From: Acrocarpospora macrocephala | GTDB lineage: Bacteria; Actinomycetota; Actinomycetes; Streptosporangiales; Streptosporangiaceae | Length of the DNA stretch: 58,500 nt | Reading direction: 5' to 3' | Assembly (NCBI RefSeq): GCF_009687865.1 | Contig: NZ_BLAE01000074.1 | Location: forward strand, 1-58,500 | Position numbers and translations under genes: made by a program | Part shown: in pieces, positions 32,327-41,672 of the stretch | Layout: each line of letters opens with the position of its first letter | Position numbering within the stretch: position 1 is the first letter of the stretch | The notes under the pieces: model-generated | Told to the model about the DNA's origin: nothing | What the model saw: only the letters and a program-made list of their open reading frames with translations | The model's database searches: none

Positions 32327-33292
32327 ATGGTCCGCCCCCGAAGACAGGTGCCCGTGTCCCCCACGCTGCTGGAACTGCTTCCGTCGTGGGAGCTGTCGTT
32401 GCAGGCAGGGCACAAGTCGCCGGGAACCATTCGCAGCTACCTGGACAGCGTACGCGGGCTGTCGGCGTTCCTGATCGACGGGGGGATGCGGGCGGATGTG
32501 GAGGGGGTCAGCCCCGAGGAGATTCGTGCGTTTCTGGCCCGTTCGCTGGAGGTTTCCTCGCCGGGTAACGCGCACAAGCACTTCCGCAACCTGCGGGTCT
32601 TCTTCGGGTGGCTGGTCGCCGAGGGGGAGCGGGCGGAGGGGTCGCCGCTGGCCGAGGTGGAACCGCCGAAGGTGGACCGGAAGCCGGTCCGGCCGCTGAC
32701 CGAGCAGGAGCAGGCCCGGCTGCTGGCGGTTTGTGCCGGTGATTCGTGGATCGATCGGCGGGATACGGCGATCATGCGGATTTTGATGGACAACGGGATG
32801 CGCGTGTCGGCGCTGGCGGGGCTGCGGTACAGCGCGTCCGATCCCGAGGCGAACGATGTCTGGCTGGGACGGCATGTGCTGCGGATCATCCTCGGGGGAG
32901 GGGATGTCTATCTGGCTCCGCTTGGGCGGAAGTCGGCGGCGGCGGTCGATCGGTATTTGCGGGCTCGTACGCGATTGAGGCATGCGTCCTCACCGTGGCT
33001 CTGGCTGCCGGAGCGGGGGGTGACCGCGCATGGGGGAGATCGGCGGCTGACCGCCACCGGGATCCAGCAGATGTTGCACCGGCGTGGCGAGGAGGCGGGC
33101 ATCCCCGGCGTGTTTCCGCATCGGTTCCGGCACACGATGGCGAGCGGGTATCTGCGGGAGGGCGGGGATCCGCTCAACCTCATGCGGGTCGGGGGCTGGA
33201 AGACGCCGGTGATGGCACGCCACTACGCCGAAACCGCGGGAACCGAAGCGCTGGCGGAGCACGCCAGGCTGTCGCCTGGCGATCGAATCTAA
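32327..33292 (+). CDS. Tyrosine recombinase/integrase near tRNA-Arg
   Basis: Encodes 321 residues from ATG 32327, which follows GGAGGA; the frame opens at 32294. The N-terminal SAM-like domain contains LQAGHKSPGTIRSYLDSVRGLSAFL. Catalytic residues are Arg in DNGMRVSALAGL, Lys in LGRKSAAAV, PHRFRHTMAS (H-x-x-R) and GGWKTPVMARHYAE, where Trp takes the second His position (a common variant) before Tyr. It is unlike the RIT recombinases. No other phage or conjugation genes are near, so it is a solitary XerC/D-like integrase or the survivor of a lost element. Confidence 0.88.
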   Translation: MVRPRRQVPVSPTLLELLPSWELSLQAGHKSPGTIRSYLDSVRGLSAFLIDGGMRADVEGVSPEEIRAFLARSLEVSSPGNAHKHFRNLRVFFGWLVAEGERAEGSPLAEVEPPKVDRKPVRPLTEQEQARLLAVCAGDSWIDRRDTAIMRILMDNGMRVSALAGLRYSASDPEANDVWLGRHVLRIILGGGDVYLAPLGRKSAAAVDRYLRARTRLRHASSPWLWLPERGVTAHGGDRRLTATGIQQMLHRRGEEAGIPGVFPHRFRHTMASGYLREGGDPLNLMRVGGWKTPVMARHYAETAGTEALAEHARLSPGDRI

Positions 33293-33452
33293 CGCTTACT
33301 CGACCCAAGCCGAGCCACTCTGGCTGAGCTTGTTCCGCGCGGCCAGACCATTGTGCCGATCGAATCAGAGCCGCCTGCCCGGCGCGGCCGGGCCACGCGC
33401 CGTACGAATGAAGACGCCCTGATCAACTCCTGACGTTCGCGATCGAGACCTC

Positions 33453-34160
33453 TCAGCCGTTGATCACCCATTCGCCCTGGTCTTTGCCGTAACCGCTGTC
33501 CAGGACGAACTGGTACTTGGCGAGTTTCGTACCCTTAGGGACCTCGTACACCAGGACGCCCCTGCGGCTGTCGCCGACAGACACTGTGACCATGCCGTTG
33601 AGAGAAACGCCGTCGCGTACCTCGGCGAAGGCCGCGTTGTACTGCTGGCCGTCCACGTCGATGAGCTTGCCGCTGTTGGTGGGCGCGTCGTTGTAGAGCT
33701 TCTCGCCCACGTTCTTGAGGACGAGTTCGACGGCGATGTACTGCGAGCCCTCCTTGGGCACGATGTACTGATTCGCTGGCCGCGCCGGGGCGATGATGCG
33801 CCGCGCGGTCACCTGGACCACGGTTTCCTCGGCGATGCCGTGCAGTTCGATGGCCTGGCCCAGCCGCCGCGCCCCCTCCGCCGGAGCCGCCGTCTCCTGG
33901 GGTTCTTCGGTCTCGTCCCCGGTGCCGGCGGTTTTCACCGTCTTGCTGGTACGCGGCGTCGCCGACGTCGTCGGTTCCGCCGTCACCGTCGACCGGTTGA
34001 TCGCCACCAGGACGCCGGCACTGACTGCCACCACCACGATGAAGATCCCGAGGACCAGCAGGATCAGCGGCGTGCTGCTCTTGCGGGGCGGCGGTGGTGG
34101 CGGCGGGTAGTAGTAGCCGGGCGGCCCATACCCCTGCGGGCCCTGCGGGTACTGCGACAT
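33453..34160 (-). CDS. Membrane-anchored DUF4352-type protein
   Basis: Encodes 235 residues. A Pro/Gly/Tyr-rich cytoplasmic head (MSQYPQGPQGYGPPGYYYPPPPPPP) leads to one membrane helix (LILLVLGIFIVVVAVSAGVLVAI), a Thr/Glu/Pro-rich linker and an immunoglobulin-like DUF4352 domain (EGSQYIAVELVLKNVGEKLYND and GVLVYEVPKGTKL). These proteins are extracytoplasmic and mostly uncharacterised. ATG 34160 is chosen because GGAG lies just before it and the head is canonical; the frame is open to 34334. Confidence 0.85.
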   Translation of the reverse strand: MSQYPQGPQGYGPPGYYYPPPPPPPRKSSTPLILLVLGIFIVVVAVSAGVLVAINRSTVTAEPTTSATPRTSKTVKTAGTGDETEEPQETAAPAEGARRLGQAIELHGIAEETVVQVTARRIIAPARPANQYIVPKEGSQYIAVELVLKNVGEKLYNDAPTNSGKLIDVDGQQYNAAFAEVRDGVSLNGMVTVSVGDSRRGVLVYEVPKGTKLAKYQFVLDSGYGKDQGEWVING

Positions 34161-34354
34161 GGTGGCTCCAGGCGATGGGAATGCCCGTCGGCGGCTATTG
34201 ATCTGTCTGACAACTGACATCATGCCGTCTCTCGACGACAAAGACCGGCATGCCGGTGTATCTCCTCGATGACGGACATGTTCCCATTCGGGTGGCCATG
34301 GGGTGTCGAACTTCCGACGATGCCCTCTTGACACTCGCGATGTATCTCGAAAAT

Positions 34355-34368
34355 ACTCGGAATCGAGT
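34355..34368. promoter_or_regulatory. Operator-like palindrome upstream of padR
   Basis: ACTCGGAATCGAGT has 5-bp arms around GAAT, and is preceded by GTAT-N7-ATAC. It lies directly before the ribosome-binding site of the PadR gene, the usual place for PadR autoregulation. Confidence 0.5.
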
Positions 34369-34382
34369 AAAGGAGGTCGGCC

Positions 34383-34976
34383 ATGGGGTCACGGCAACGC
34401 AGCAATCCGCTCGCGCTCGCGGTGCTCGCCCTGCTCTTCGAGCGGCCGATGCATCCGTACGAGATGGCCACAACCCTTCGCGAACGCCGCAAAGAGGACA
34501 GCATCAAGCTCAACTACGGGTCGCTCTACTCGGTCGTGCAGTCGCTGGAGCGCCGGGGCCTGATCGTGGCCCAGGAGATCCAGCGGGACGGATCCCGTCC
34601 GGAGCGCACTGTGTACGCGATCGCCGAGCCGGGCAGTGTCGAACTGCTCGACTGGCTGAGCGAGCTGGTCGCGGTGCCCACGAAGGAGTTCACCCAATTC
34701 GAGGCGGCGTTGTCGCTGCTGGGGTGTTTGCGGCCGGACGAGGCGGTACGGCTGCTTGAGGAGCGGGTGTCCAGGCTTGAGCAGGAACTGGCGGCGGCCG
34801 ATGGGTTGCGGGGGCACGCGTCCATGAGAAAGCTGCCGAGGCTGTTCTACATCGAATGGGAGTACCGGATCTCGCTTCGCCGTACCGAGCTGGAGTTCGT
34901 CTCGTCGTTGGTGCGGGAGATCCGGGAGGAGACCATCGAAGGGCTGGCGTTCTGGCACGACTTCCATAAGCAGTGA
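34383..34976 (+). CDS. PadR-family transcriptional regulator
   Basis: Encodes 197 residues. The winged helix (NPLALAVLALLFERPMHPYEMATTL, then LNYGSLYSVVQSLERRGLI and DGSRPERTVYAI) is a PadR domain, followed by a helical C-terminal dimerisation domain of the Vir_act_alpha_C type (about 95-195). AGGAGG precedes the ATG. PadR proteins commonly repress adjacent multidrug exporters; the ABC pair 120 bp downstream is the likely target. Confidence 0.92.
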   Translation: MGSRQRSNPLALAVLALLFERPMHPYEMATTLRERRKEDSIKLNYGSLYSVVQSLERRGLIVAQEIQRDGSRPERTVYAIAEPGSVELLDWLSELVAVPTKEFTQFEAALSLLGCLRPDEAVRLLEERVSRLEQELAAADGLRGHASMRKLPRLFYIEWEYRISLRRTELEFVSSLVREIREETIEGLAFWHDFHKQ

Positions 34977-34982
34977 CATAAG

Positions 34983-35017
34983 GCCCCCGGCGGGTGTTGC
35001 AGCACGACGCCGGGGGC
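34983..35017 (+). terminator. Strong stem-loop between padR and exporter
   Basis: GCCCCCGGCG (34983-34992) pairs with CGCCGGGGGC (35008-35017); the 15-nt loop contains a small inner stem. It is placed directly after padR and may attenuate read-through into the ABC genes. Confidence 0.6.
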
Positions 35018-35097
35018 GAGGAGCCAACAGGCCACCCGCGGCGACCCGTCAACGCATCAGGAGACATCGTACGCGCGTGGCCGGAAAGGTCACGTAA

Positions 35098-36045
35098 ATG
35101 ATCAACGCAGCAGGCCTGGTCAAGGAGTACGGCAAGGTCCGTGCCCTGGACGGGCTGAGCCTGGACGTCGAACCGGGCACGGTCTTCGGACTGCTCGGCC
35201 CCAACGGCGCGGGCAAATCCACCACCGTCAAAATCCTGACCACCCTCTCAAGAGCCACCAGCGGCACCGCCCACGTCGCAGGCCTCGATGTCACGAAATT
35301 TCCGGACAAGGTGCGGCGGGTTATCGGGTGTGTCCCGCAGCAGACCAGCGTGGACCCCGCCGCCACCGGCCGCGAAAACCTCAACCTCCAAGGCGCCCTG
35401 TACGGCTTGCGCCGCGCCGCCCTCAAAACCCGAACCGACCAACTACTGACCCGCTTCGGCCTCACCGACGCCGCCAACCGCCCCAGCCGCACCTACTCCG
35501 GCGGAATGCAACGCAAACTCGACGTCGCCATGGGCTTGATCCACCATCCTCGCGTGCTCTTCCTGGACGAACCCACCACCGGCCTCGACCCCGAAGCCCG
35601 CGCCGAGATGTGGACCGAGCTCACCCACCTCGCCGCCGAGGAGCGCATGACCATCCTCCTCACTACCCACTACCTGGAGGAAGCCGACAAACTGGCCTCC
35701 CGCCTGGCCATCGTCGACCGCGGCAAGGTCGTCGCCACCGGCACCCCCGACGACCTCAAGAACGAACTCCACGGCGACGCCATCACCATCGACCTCGCCG
35801 ACACCGCCACCATCCCCCAGGCACGCGCGCTGCTGGCCCGGATCGCCACCGAGGTCACCAGCTCCGGCCGCTCCCTCCGGGCCAGAGTCTCCGACGGCGC
35901 CACCGCAATCCCCGCCGTCCTGGCCGCCCTCGACTCCGCCGGTATCCCCGTCGCCTCCGTTTCGGTCGCCCGGCCGTCCCTGGACGACGTCTACCTCCGC
36001 TACGCGGGCCGCTCCTTCGCCGACGCGGAAGGGGTCGCGGCATGA
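35098..36045 (+). CDS. DrrA-type ABC transporter ATP-binding protein
   Basis: Encodes 315 residues. It has Walker A GPNGAGKS, signature YSGGMQRKLDVA, Walker B VLFLDEP with TTGLD, the TTHYLEEAD switch, and a DrrA-type C-terminal extension. It is the ATPase of an exporter under the upstream PadR gene. Its TGA overlaps the ATG of a 56-codon ORF (36042). The substrate is unknown, perhaps a xenobiotic judging by the regulator. Confidence 0.92.
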   Translation: MINAAGLVKEYGKVRALDGLSLDVEPGTVFGLLGPNGAGKSTTVKILTTLSRATSGTAHVAGLDVTKFPDKVRRVIGCVPQQTSVDPAATGRENLNLQGALYGLRRAALKTRTDQLLTRFGLTDAANRPSRTYSGGMQRKLDVAMGLIHHPRVLFLDEPTTGLDPEARAEMWTELTHLAAEERMTILLTTHYLEEADKLASRLAIVDRGKVVATGTPDDLKNELHGDAITIDLADTATIPQARALLARIATEVTSSGRSLRARVSDGATAIPAVLAALDSAGIPVASVSVARPSLDDVYLRYAGRSFADAEGVAA

Positions 36046-36212
36046 GCATGATCAGGATCATCACCAACCCGGTCCACGACATCGCCGCCGCAGCGGTCGC
36101 GAAACCTGTCCGTCCTACGCGGAAGGCATCCAGGCGCCGCCATGCGGCCATCTCCGCCGCGGCTCACCGAGACACGAGCACACCTACGCGAACCGAAGGG
36201 CGACGTCGATGA
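36042..36212 (+). CDS. Small basic ORF between ABC ATPase and permease
   Basis: A 56-residue ORF (MSMIRIITNPVHDIAAAAVAK, then an Arg/Thr/Ala-rich tail). Its ATG overlaps the ATPase stop (ATGA 36042-36045) and its stop overlaps the permease ATG (ATGA 36209-36212). The double coupling mirrors the ORF at 6799-7086 in the other DrrAB operon. No Shine-Dalgarno or family was recognised; it may be a real accessory peptide or only a ribosome bridge. Confidence 0.45.
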   Translation: MSMIRIITNPVHDIAAAAVAKPVRPTRKASRRRHAAISAAAHRDTSTPTRTEGRRR

Positions 36213-37039
36213 GCGGGGCAATCTCCACCATGAGCCCGGAAACCGTCCCCGTCGCCGGGGGATCGGCTCGCTGGGCGCTGGCGACACATTCGCGGTATCT
36301 CACGATGCAATCGGTCCGGGCGTTGTTGCGGCAGCCGTTCTTCGTCGCGATCTCGCTGGTCCAGCCGATGATCTGGCTGCTGCTGTTCGGGGAGCTGTTC
36401 AAACGGGTCGCGGAGCTGCCGGGCTTCGGCGCGAGCAGCTACATCGACTTCCTGATTCCCGGGATCATCGTGATGAACGTGCTCTTCGGCGCGAGCTGGA
36501 GCGGGATGACGTTCATCGAGATGATCGGCCAGGGCACGATGGATCGAATGCTCACCACCCCGTTGAAGCGAGGGGCGTTGATCATCGCGTCGCTCGCGTA
36601 CAACTCGATCACCATCGTGGTGCAGACGGCGATCATCTTCCTGGTGGGGTGGCCGCTGGGCGCGACCTACACCGCGCCGGGGATTCTCGTCTCGCTCGCC
36701 GCGACGATCCTGCTGACGGGGGCGTTCTGCTCGATCTCCAACGCGTACGCGCTGGTGCTGCGGAGCAGGGAGGCCCTCATCGGCTTGTCGATCATGCTCG
36801 CGCTGCCGCTGTCGTTCCTGTCGTCGGCGCTGATGTCCCAGGGCGCGGCGCCGGACTGGATCCGGAGCGTGTCCCGCTTCAACCCGGTCGACTGGGCGGT
36901 CGTAGCGTCTCGTGAGGCGCTGTCGGGCTCGCCGGACTGGGGTGCGGTCTGGGCGCATCTGGGGTATCTCGCGGTGATCGCTCTGCTGCTCGGTTACCTG
37001 GCCACGCGGGCCTTCGGCTCGTACCAGCGCTCGATCTGA
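36209..37039 (+). CDS. DrrB-type ABC-2 transporter permease
   Basis: Encodes 276 residues with about six membrane helices. Diagnostic parts are QPFFVAISLVQPMIWLLLFG, DFLIPGIIVMNVLFGASW, MDRMLTTPLKRGALI and LPLSFLSSALMSQGAAPDWIRSVSRFNPVDW, the ABC-2 signature loop. It pairs with the ATPase at 35098. The start is fixed by coupling to the small ORF at 36042. Confidence 0.92.
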   Translation: MSGAISTMSPETVPVAGGSARWALATHSRYLTMQSVRALLRQPFFVAISLVQPMIWLLLFGELFKRVAELPGFGASSYIDFLIPGIIVMNVLFGASWSGMTFIEMIGQGTMDRMLTTPLKRGALIIASLAYNSITIVVQTAIIFLVGWPLGATYTAPGILVSLAATILLTGAFCSISNAYALVLRSREALIGLSIMLALPLSFLSSALMSQGAAPDWIRSVSRFNPVDWAVVASREALSGSPDWGAVWAHLGYLAVIALLLGYLATRAFGSYQRSI

Positions 37040-37135
37040 CACCGAGGGCGGCGGCGCCAGGTCATGGCGCCGCCGCTCGCCGATGTTTCCCGAATCCCGT
37101 TCAGAAGAAGAGGCCGGCCACTACGCTGAGGTGGC

Positions 37136-37945
37136 ATGTTCGTCTCGACGAAGCGACGGGCCGAGTCTGAAACACCCCTCACCGGTGGCGATGTCACCGA
37201 AGGTGTCGTCCGTGTGGGCCTGACCGTGCGCCGTCCGCTCAAGCCGTCCACGCCATCGGTCCATGCCCTGCTCCGCCATCTGGAGTCCGCGGGGTTCGAC
37301 GGCGCGCCGCGCGTGCTCGGCATCGACGCGTACGGCCGCGAGATCCTCACCTACATCGACGGCGCCGCCGCCGTCCGCCCCCTCCCCGAGTACGCGGTCA
37401 CCGACGAAACCCTCATCACGCTCGCCCGCCTCCTGCGGCGCTACCACGACGCGGTCGTCACCTTTGTCCCACCCGCGAACGCCATCTGGGAACAGGGTTC
37501 CACCTCCGACGAAACCCCCGAGATCATCGGCCACTGCGACGTCACTCCCGAGAACGTCATCTTCCGCGACGGCCGCCCGCACGCGTTGATCGACTTCGAC
37601 CTGGCCCGCCCCACCACCCGCCTGTTCGACGTCGTCACCACTCTCCGCCACTGGGCCCCCATCGCCGACCCCCTCGACCGCGACCCCCGCCAGCGCGGCC
37701 TCGACGTCGGCCGCCGCCTCCGCCTCTTCTCCGACGCGTACGGCTTGACGCCCCGCGACCGCCGGAACCTCCTGCCGACCGCCCGCCTGCGATTCGACCG
37801 CTCCTATCTGGCCATGCGCCGCAAGGCGGAATCCCATGGCGGCTCCTGGGCCCAGCTCTGGGCCAACGGCGCAGGTCAGCGCATCAGACGGGCCAGCGCC
37901 TGGCTGGACGCCCATGAGGACGACCTGCGCGATCACCTGGTCTAG
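37136..37945 (+). CDS. Aminoglycoside-phosphotransferase-family (APH) protein
   Basis: Encodes 269 residues of the APH/choline-kinase fold. The catalytic loop HCDVTPENVIF (H-x-D-x4-N) near 137-147 and the metal-binding LIDFDLARPT near 155 are intact. The N-lobe is short and lacks a clear glycine loop. Substrates in this family range from aminoglycosides to sugars and homoserine, so a resistance role should not be assumed. Confidence 0.85.
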   Translation: MFVSTKRRAESETPLTGGDVTEGVVRVGLTVRRPLKPSTPSVHALLRHLESAGFDGAPRVLGIDAYGREILTYIDGAAAVRPLPEYAVTDETLITLARLLRRYHDAVVTFVPPANAIWEQGSTSDETPEIIGHCDVTPENVIFRDGRPHALIDFDLARPTTRLFDVVTTLRHWAPIADPLDRDPRQRGLDVGRRLRLFSDAYGLTPRDRRNLLPTARLRFDRSYLAMRRKAESHGGSWAQLWANGAGQRIRRASAWLDAHEDDLRDHLV

Positions 37946-38076
37946 CTCCTGCATTGAGCGGACGTGTGCGGAAGCGCGCACATACGAGGCAATGGGCGCC
38001 TATTTCGGGGGTGTGTGCGGAGGTGTTCCTATACCCCTGTCTGGGCTGATTGCGAGGGATGGGGGAGAATGCCCGG

Positions 38077-39045
38077 GTGATCAGGTCTGGGGCGGTCGCG
38101 GTGGGGATGGCGGTCGGGGTCGGGGTGGATGCCGTTGTCGGGGATCCTCGGAGAGGGCATCCGGTGGCGGTGTTCGGTGCCAGGGCAGCAGCCCTCGAAA
38201 AGCGGATATATCGGGATTCGCGGTTCCGGGGAGCCGTGTTCACAGGGGTGTGTGTCGGCGTCGTGGCCGGGATCGGCGTGGTCGCGGAGCGGGTGAGCCG
38301 CGGGCGGCCGGTCGTTAGTGCGGCGGTGACGGCTGCCGCCACCTGGGCGGTTCTCGGGGGAACCACGCTGGCCCGTGAGGGTGCGCACATGGCCAGCGCG
38401 CTCGAACGAGACGACATCACCGCCGCAAGGAGACGATTACCCCATCTGTGCGGACGTGACCCGTCCCAATTGATTTCGCCGGAACTGGCCAGGGCGACCG
38501 TCGAGTCCATCGCCGAGAACACCTCCGACGCCGTCGTCGCGCCGCTCTTCTGGGGGGCGATCGCCGGAGTTCCCGGGCTGGTGGCATACCGGGCCATCAA
38601 CACCCTTGACGCCATGGTCGGCCACCGCTCGCCGCGATACGAGCGTTTCGGCTGGGCCTCGGCGCGGCTCGACGACATCGCCAACTACCTGCCCGCCCGC
38701 CTGACCGCCCTGCTCACGGCCGCCCTGGCCCCCGCCGTCGGCGGCTCGCCCCGTACCACGATCAGCGTGCTGGCCAGGGACGGCCACCGCCACCCGAGCC
38801 CCAACTCCGGCCGCTGCGAGGCGGCTTTCGCGGGCGCTCTGGGCGTACGCCTCGGTGGTGTCAACAACTACGCCGGCCGCCTGGAACACCGCCCCGAACT
38901 CGGCGAAGGATCTCCCCCCGAGGTCCCCGACATCCGCCGCTCAATACGCCTCGCCAGAGCCGTCTCCTGGACCGCCGCCGCCCTGGCCGTCTTCACCAGA
39001 GCGGCACTGGCCACCCGGAAAGCTAGCGGGATCGGTGCCCGGTGA
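38077..39045 (+). CDS. cbiB: Adenosylcobinamide-phosphate synthase
   Basis: Encodes 322 residues. CbiB (CobD) attaches aminopropanol phosphate (or its threonine-phosphate precursor) to adenosylcobyric acid in cobalamin synthesis at the membrane. Typical parts are [17 protein letters not shown] near the start, the membrane helices, [76 protein letters not shown] and [26 protein letters not shown] 38077 follows GGGGGAGA; the frame opens at 38050. The stop overlaps the cobQ start (GTGA). Confidence 0.93.
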   Translation: MIRSGAVAVGMAVGVGVDAVVGDPRRGHPVAVFGARAAALEKRIYRDSRFRGAVFTGVCVGVVAGIGVVAERVSRGRPVVSAAVTAAATWAVLGGTTLAREGAHMASALERDDITAARRRLPHLCGRDPSQLISPELARATVESIAENTSDAVVAPLFWGAIAGVPGLVAYRAINTLDAMVGHRSPRYERFGWASARLDDIANYLPARLTALLTAALAPAVGGSPRTTISVLARDGHRHPSPNSGRCEAAFAGALGVRLGGVNNYAGRLEHRPELGEGSPPEVPDIRRSIRLARAVSWTAAALAVFTRAALATRKASGIGAR

Positions 39046-40535
39046 AGGGCGCGCTGCTGGTCGCCGGGACCACCTCGGATGCCGGAAAAAGCGTCGTGAC
39101 GGCGGGAATCTGCCGGTGGCTGGCCCGGCAGGGGGTGCGGGTGGCGCCGTTCAAGGCGCAGAACATGTCGCTCAACTCCTTCGTCACCGCCGACGGCGCG
39201 GAAATCGGCCGGGCGCAGGCGACCCAGGCCGCTGCCTGCGGGATCGAGCCGACGGCGGACATGAATCCCGTTCTCCTCAAGCCGGGGAGTGATCGCCGCA
39301 GCCAGGTCGTCGTGCTCGGGCGCGCGATCGCGGACGTGGACGCGATGGAGTACGGCGCGTTCAAAGCGCGGCTACGAGCCGTCGCCGTGGAGTCCCTGGA
39401 ACGCCTCCGGGCCGAGTACGACGTGGTGATCTGCGAAGGCGCGGGAAGCCCGGCGGAGATCAACCTGCGTGCGGGGGACATCGCCAACATGGGGCTGGCC
39501 CAGGCCGCCCGCCTGCCGGTGATCGTGGTCGGCGACATCGATCGCGGCGGAGTGTTCGCCTCCCTCTACGGCACGGTCGCGTTGCTCGACGCCGCCGACC
39601 AGGCGCTGATCGCCGGTTTCCTGATCAACAAATTCCGCGGAGCGCCCGAACTCCTCGCCCCCGGCCTCGACATGCTGCACGGGCTGACCGGCCGGGAAAC
39701 CTACGGCGTGCTGCCGTGGCTCGACGGGCTCTGGCTGGACGTCGAGGATTCATTGGCCCTCGACAACCGCCCCGCCCAGCCCTACCGCCCGCATTCGCTC
39801 CGCGTCGCCGTCGTCCGGCTGCCACGAATTTCGAACTTCACCGACATCGACGCCCTCGCGAGCGAGCCAGGGATCGTCGTGCGCTTCGTCCGGTCGGCGG
39901 CCGAACTGGAGGACGCCGACTTGGTGATCCTCCCCGGTTCCCGCGCGACGGTTTCCGACCTCGGCTGGGTACGGGAGACGGGTATCGCGCAAGCCGTACA
40001 GGAAAGGGCCGCCGCCGGACGGCCGGTGCTCGGCATTTGCGGCGGCTACCAGATGCTCGCCCGCACGATCCACGATTCCGTCGAATCCAGGAAAGGCCTG
40101 ATCGACGGCCTCGGGCTGCTCCCCGCCACCGTCCGTTTCGCCGCCGAAAAAACACTCGCCAGACCCGTCGGCACGGCGTACGGTCACCGCGTGGCCGCCT
40201 ACGAGATTCACCATGGCACCGTGACCGTGGACACGGCCACTCCGTCGCGGCCGTTTCTCGACGGCTGCCGGGCGGGCTCGGTCTGGGGCACGACCTGGCA
40301 CGGCGCTCTGGAAAACGACGCCTTCCGCCAGGCGTTCCTCACCGATGTGGCCGCGACGGCGGGCCGCCCTTTCACCCCCGCCCCCGGCATCTCCTTCGCC
40401 GATTTCCGAGCCGCCCGGCTCGACGCGCTGGGCGACCTTATCGAGCAGCATGTGAATACCGGCGCGATTCTCGACCTCATCGAGAACGGCCCGCCCCGGG
40501 ACCTCCCCCTCGTCCACCCAGGAGGCGCACGATGA
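39042..40535 (+). CDS. cobQ: Cobyric acid synthase
   Basis: Encodes 497 residues. CobQ amidates four side chains of adenosylcobyrinic acid a,c-diamide using glutamine and ATP. The N-terminal ATPase domain has [34 protein letters not shown] and [13 protein letters not shown]. The C-terminal class I glutaminase-like domain has Cys in GICGGYQML and His in YEIHHG. The GTG start overlaps the cbiB stop. Position before a short SHOCT gene suggests a three-gene operon. Confidence 0.96.
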   Translation: MKGALLVAGTTSDAGKSVVTAGICRWLARQGVRVAPFKAQNMSLNSFVTADGAEIGRAQATQAAACGIEPTADMNPVLLKPGSDRRSQVVVLGRAIADVDAMEYGAFKARLRAVAVESLERLRAEYDVVICEGAGSPAEINLRAGDIANMGLAQAARLPVIVVGDIDRGGVFASLYGTVALLDAADQALIAGFLINKFRGAPELLAPGLDMLHGLTGRETYGVLPWLDGLWLDVEDSLALDNRPAQPYRPHSLRVAVVRLPRISNFTDIDALASEPGIVVRFVRSAAELEDADLVILPGSRATVSDLGWVRETGIAQAVQERAAAGRPVLGICGGYQMLARTIHDSVESRKGLIDGLGLLPATVRFAAEKTLARPVGTAYGHRVAAYEIHHGTVTVDTATPSRPFLDGCRAGSVWGTTWHGALENDAFRQAFLTDVAATAGRPFTPAPGISFADFRAARLDALGDLIEQHVNTGAILDLIENGPPRDLPLVHPGGAR

Positions 40536-40747
40536 CATCAACCGCCCTTCTTCTCATCGCGGGCTTGTTGTTCCTTCTCGCCGTGGTCGCCGGCGTGGTC
40601 ACGGTCGTCGTTCTCTCCCGCCGTCCCCGCCATTCCTTTGCCGCCCACCCCGACGACCCGCGAGAAATCCTCCGCCGCCGCTACGCCGCCGGCGAGATAG
40701 ACGAGGCGGAATACCGCCACCGCCTCTCCATCCTCTCCAACGGCTGA
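40532..40747 (+). CDS. Small membrane protein with SHOCT domain
   Basis: Encodes 71 residues: one N-terminal membrane helix ([23 protein letters not shown]) followed by a SHOCT motif ([27 protein letters not shown]). The ATG overlaps the cobQ stop (ATGA). SHOCT domains are short helical oligomerisation or targeting motifs. A link to cobalamin synthesis is by position only. Confidence 0.88.
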   Translation: MTSTALLLIAGLLFLLAVVAGVVTVVVLSRRPRHSFAAHPDDPREILRRRYAAGEIDEAEYRHRLSILSNG

Positions 40748-40752
40748 AGCCA

Positions 40753-41478
40753 TCAGGTTGTCGGTGTGGGGGTAACCGGTTCTGGTTTCGCGGAATCAGG
40801 GGCAGGTTCGGAGTCGGGTGGGAAACGCTTGAGCTTTTCCTGATCACCGTGGGAGAACCGCTTGCGGAGCTCCGGGCCGGGTCCCCACTCGAGCCCGCCG
40901 CCGCGCGGACCGACCCAGCCAGGCCACTCCGGACGCGTCATGTTGATCACCATCGTGGCCGTCGCCTTCCCGGCCTCCACCGTCGCGAGCACGGTCACCT
41001 GGTCATTGACCTCAACCGAGTCGATCCCCTCGCGACCGCCATTGACCCGCGTCGTGTCCGCGATCGTATAGGTCCGCGAGAACCCGTCCTCGCTCCGAAC
41101 CGTGACCGACGCCTGATCAACCGCCGTCACCGTCCCGTTCTGGGTGGAAACGGTCTGGAAACCGCCCTCCTCCTTGGGCACCACGAACTCGCCATGAATC
41201 GCCCCGAACATCCCGCCCTTCATCGGCCCCCAGATCCTCCCCGGCTTCTCGGAAGGCTCCACCGGACTGGGCGTCCCCGAAGGCGTCGGCGTCCCACTCT
41301 CACTCGGCGCCGGCGACCCGCTTTCGCTCGGCGTGGGCGACGAGGCGGCCGCGGCCACCCCAACCCCCGTGACGACGGTTAACGCCGCCGCCACCCCAGC
41401 GATCACGACCCGATTCTTGGACCGCCGAACAGGCTCATAACCCAGAACCTCCGCCGGCCTGAACTCAGGATCATTCAT
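40753..41478 (-). CDS. DUF5666-type membrane-anchored protein
   Basis: Encodes 241 residues. A short cytoplasmic head with a basic segment precedes one membrane helix (VVIAGVAAALTVVTGVGVAAAA). A long Ser/Pro/Thr/Glu linker with repeated TPSESGSPAPSESG-like units follows, then an OB-like DUF5666 domain (GTVTAVDQASVTVRSEDGFSRTYTIADTTRVNGG). The C-terminus is Pro-rich. The protein is extracytoplasmic; its role is unknown. Confidence 0.8.
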   Translation of the reverse strand: MNDPEFRPAEVLGYEPVRRSKNRVVIAGVAAALTVVTGVGVAAAASSPTPSESGSPAPSESGTPTPSGTPSPVEPSEKPGRIWGPMKGGMFGAIHGEFVVPKEEGGFQTVSTQNGTVTAVDQASVTVRSEDGFSRTYTIADTTRVNGGREGIDSVEVNDQVTVLATVEAGKATATMVINMTRPEWPGWVGPRGGGLEWGPGPELRKRFSHGDQEKLKRFPPDSEPAPDSAKPEPVTPTPTT

Positions 41479-41571
41479 TGCTCACCCCTTCCATTCAATG
41501 CCGATTGAAATAGGACAGGGGTAAGACGTACGTAAGCGTCCACGCCAGATTCTCAGGAACCGAAAGAAGCG

Positions 41572-41612
41572 GCCGCCGGGCTGTCCTCGGTGGTCGAGGA
41601 CAGCCCGGCGGC
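41572..41612. terminator. Strong terminator hairpin
   Basis: A perfect 18-bp stem, GCCGCCGGGCTGTCCTCG at 41572-41589 and CGAGGACAGCCCGGCGGC at 41595-41612, with loop GTGGT. It lies about 60 bp past the stop of the secreted nuclease-like gene (minus strand). Confidence 0.85.
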
Positions 41613-41672
41613 GCGCATCATCTGATCATCGCCGCGCGTGAGCGCGAACCCACCCGTGACTGCGGGGCCCGG

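Noticed and set aside
37946-38076. Cobalamin riboswitch upstream of cbiB
   Set aside because: I could not find the B12-box (AGYCMGGDGACCTGCC-like) or a supporting fold in this short leader.
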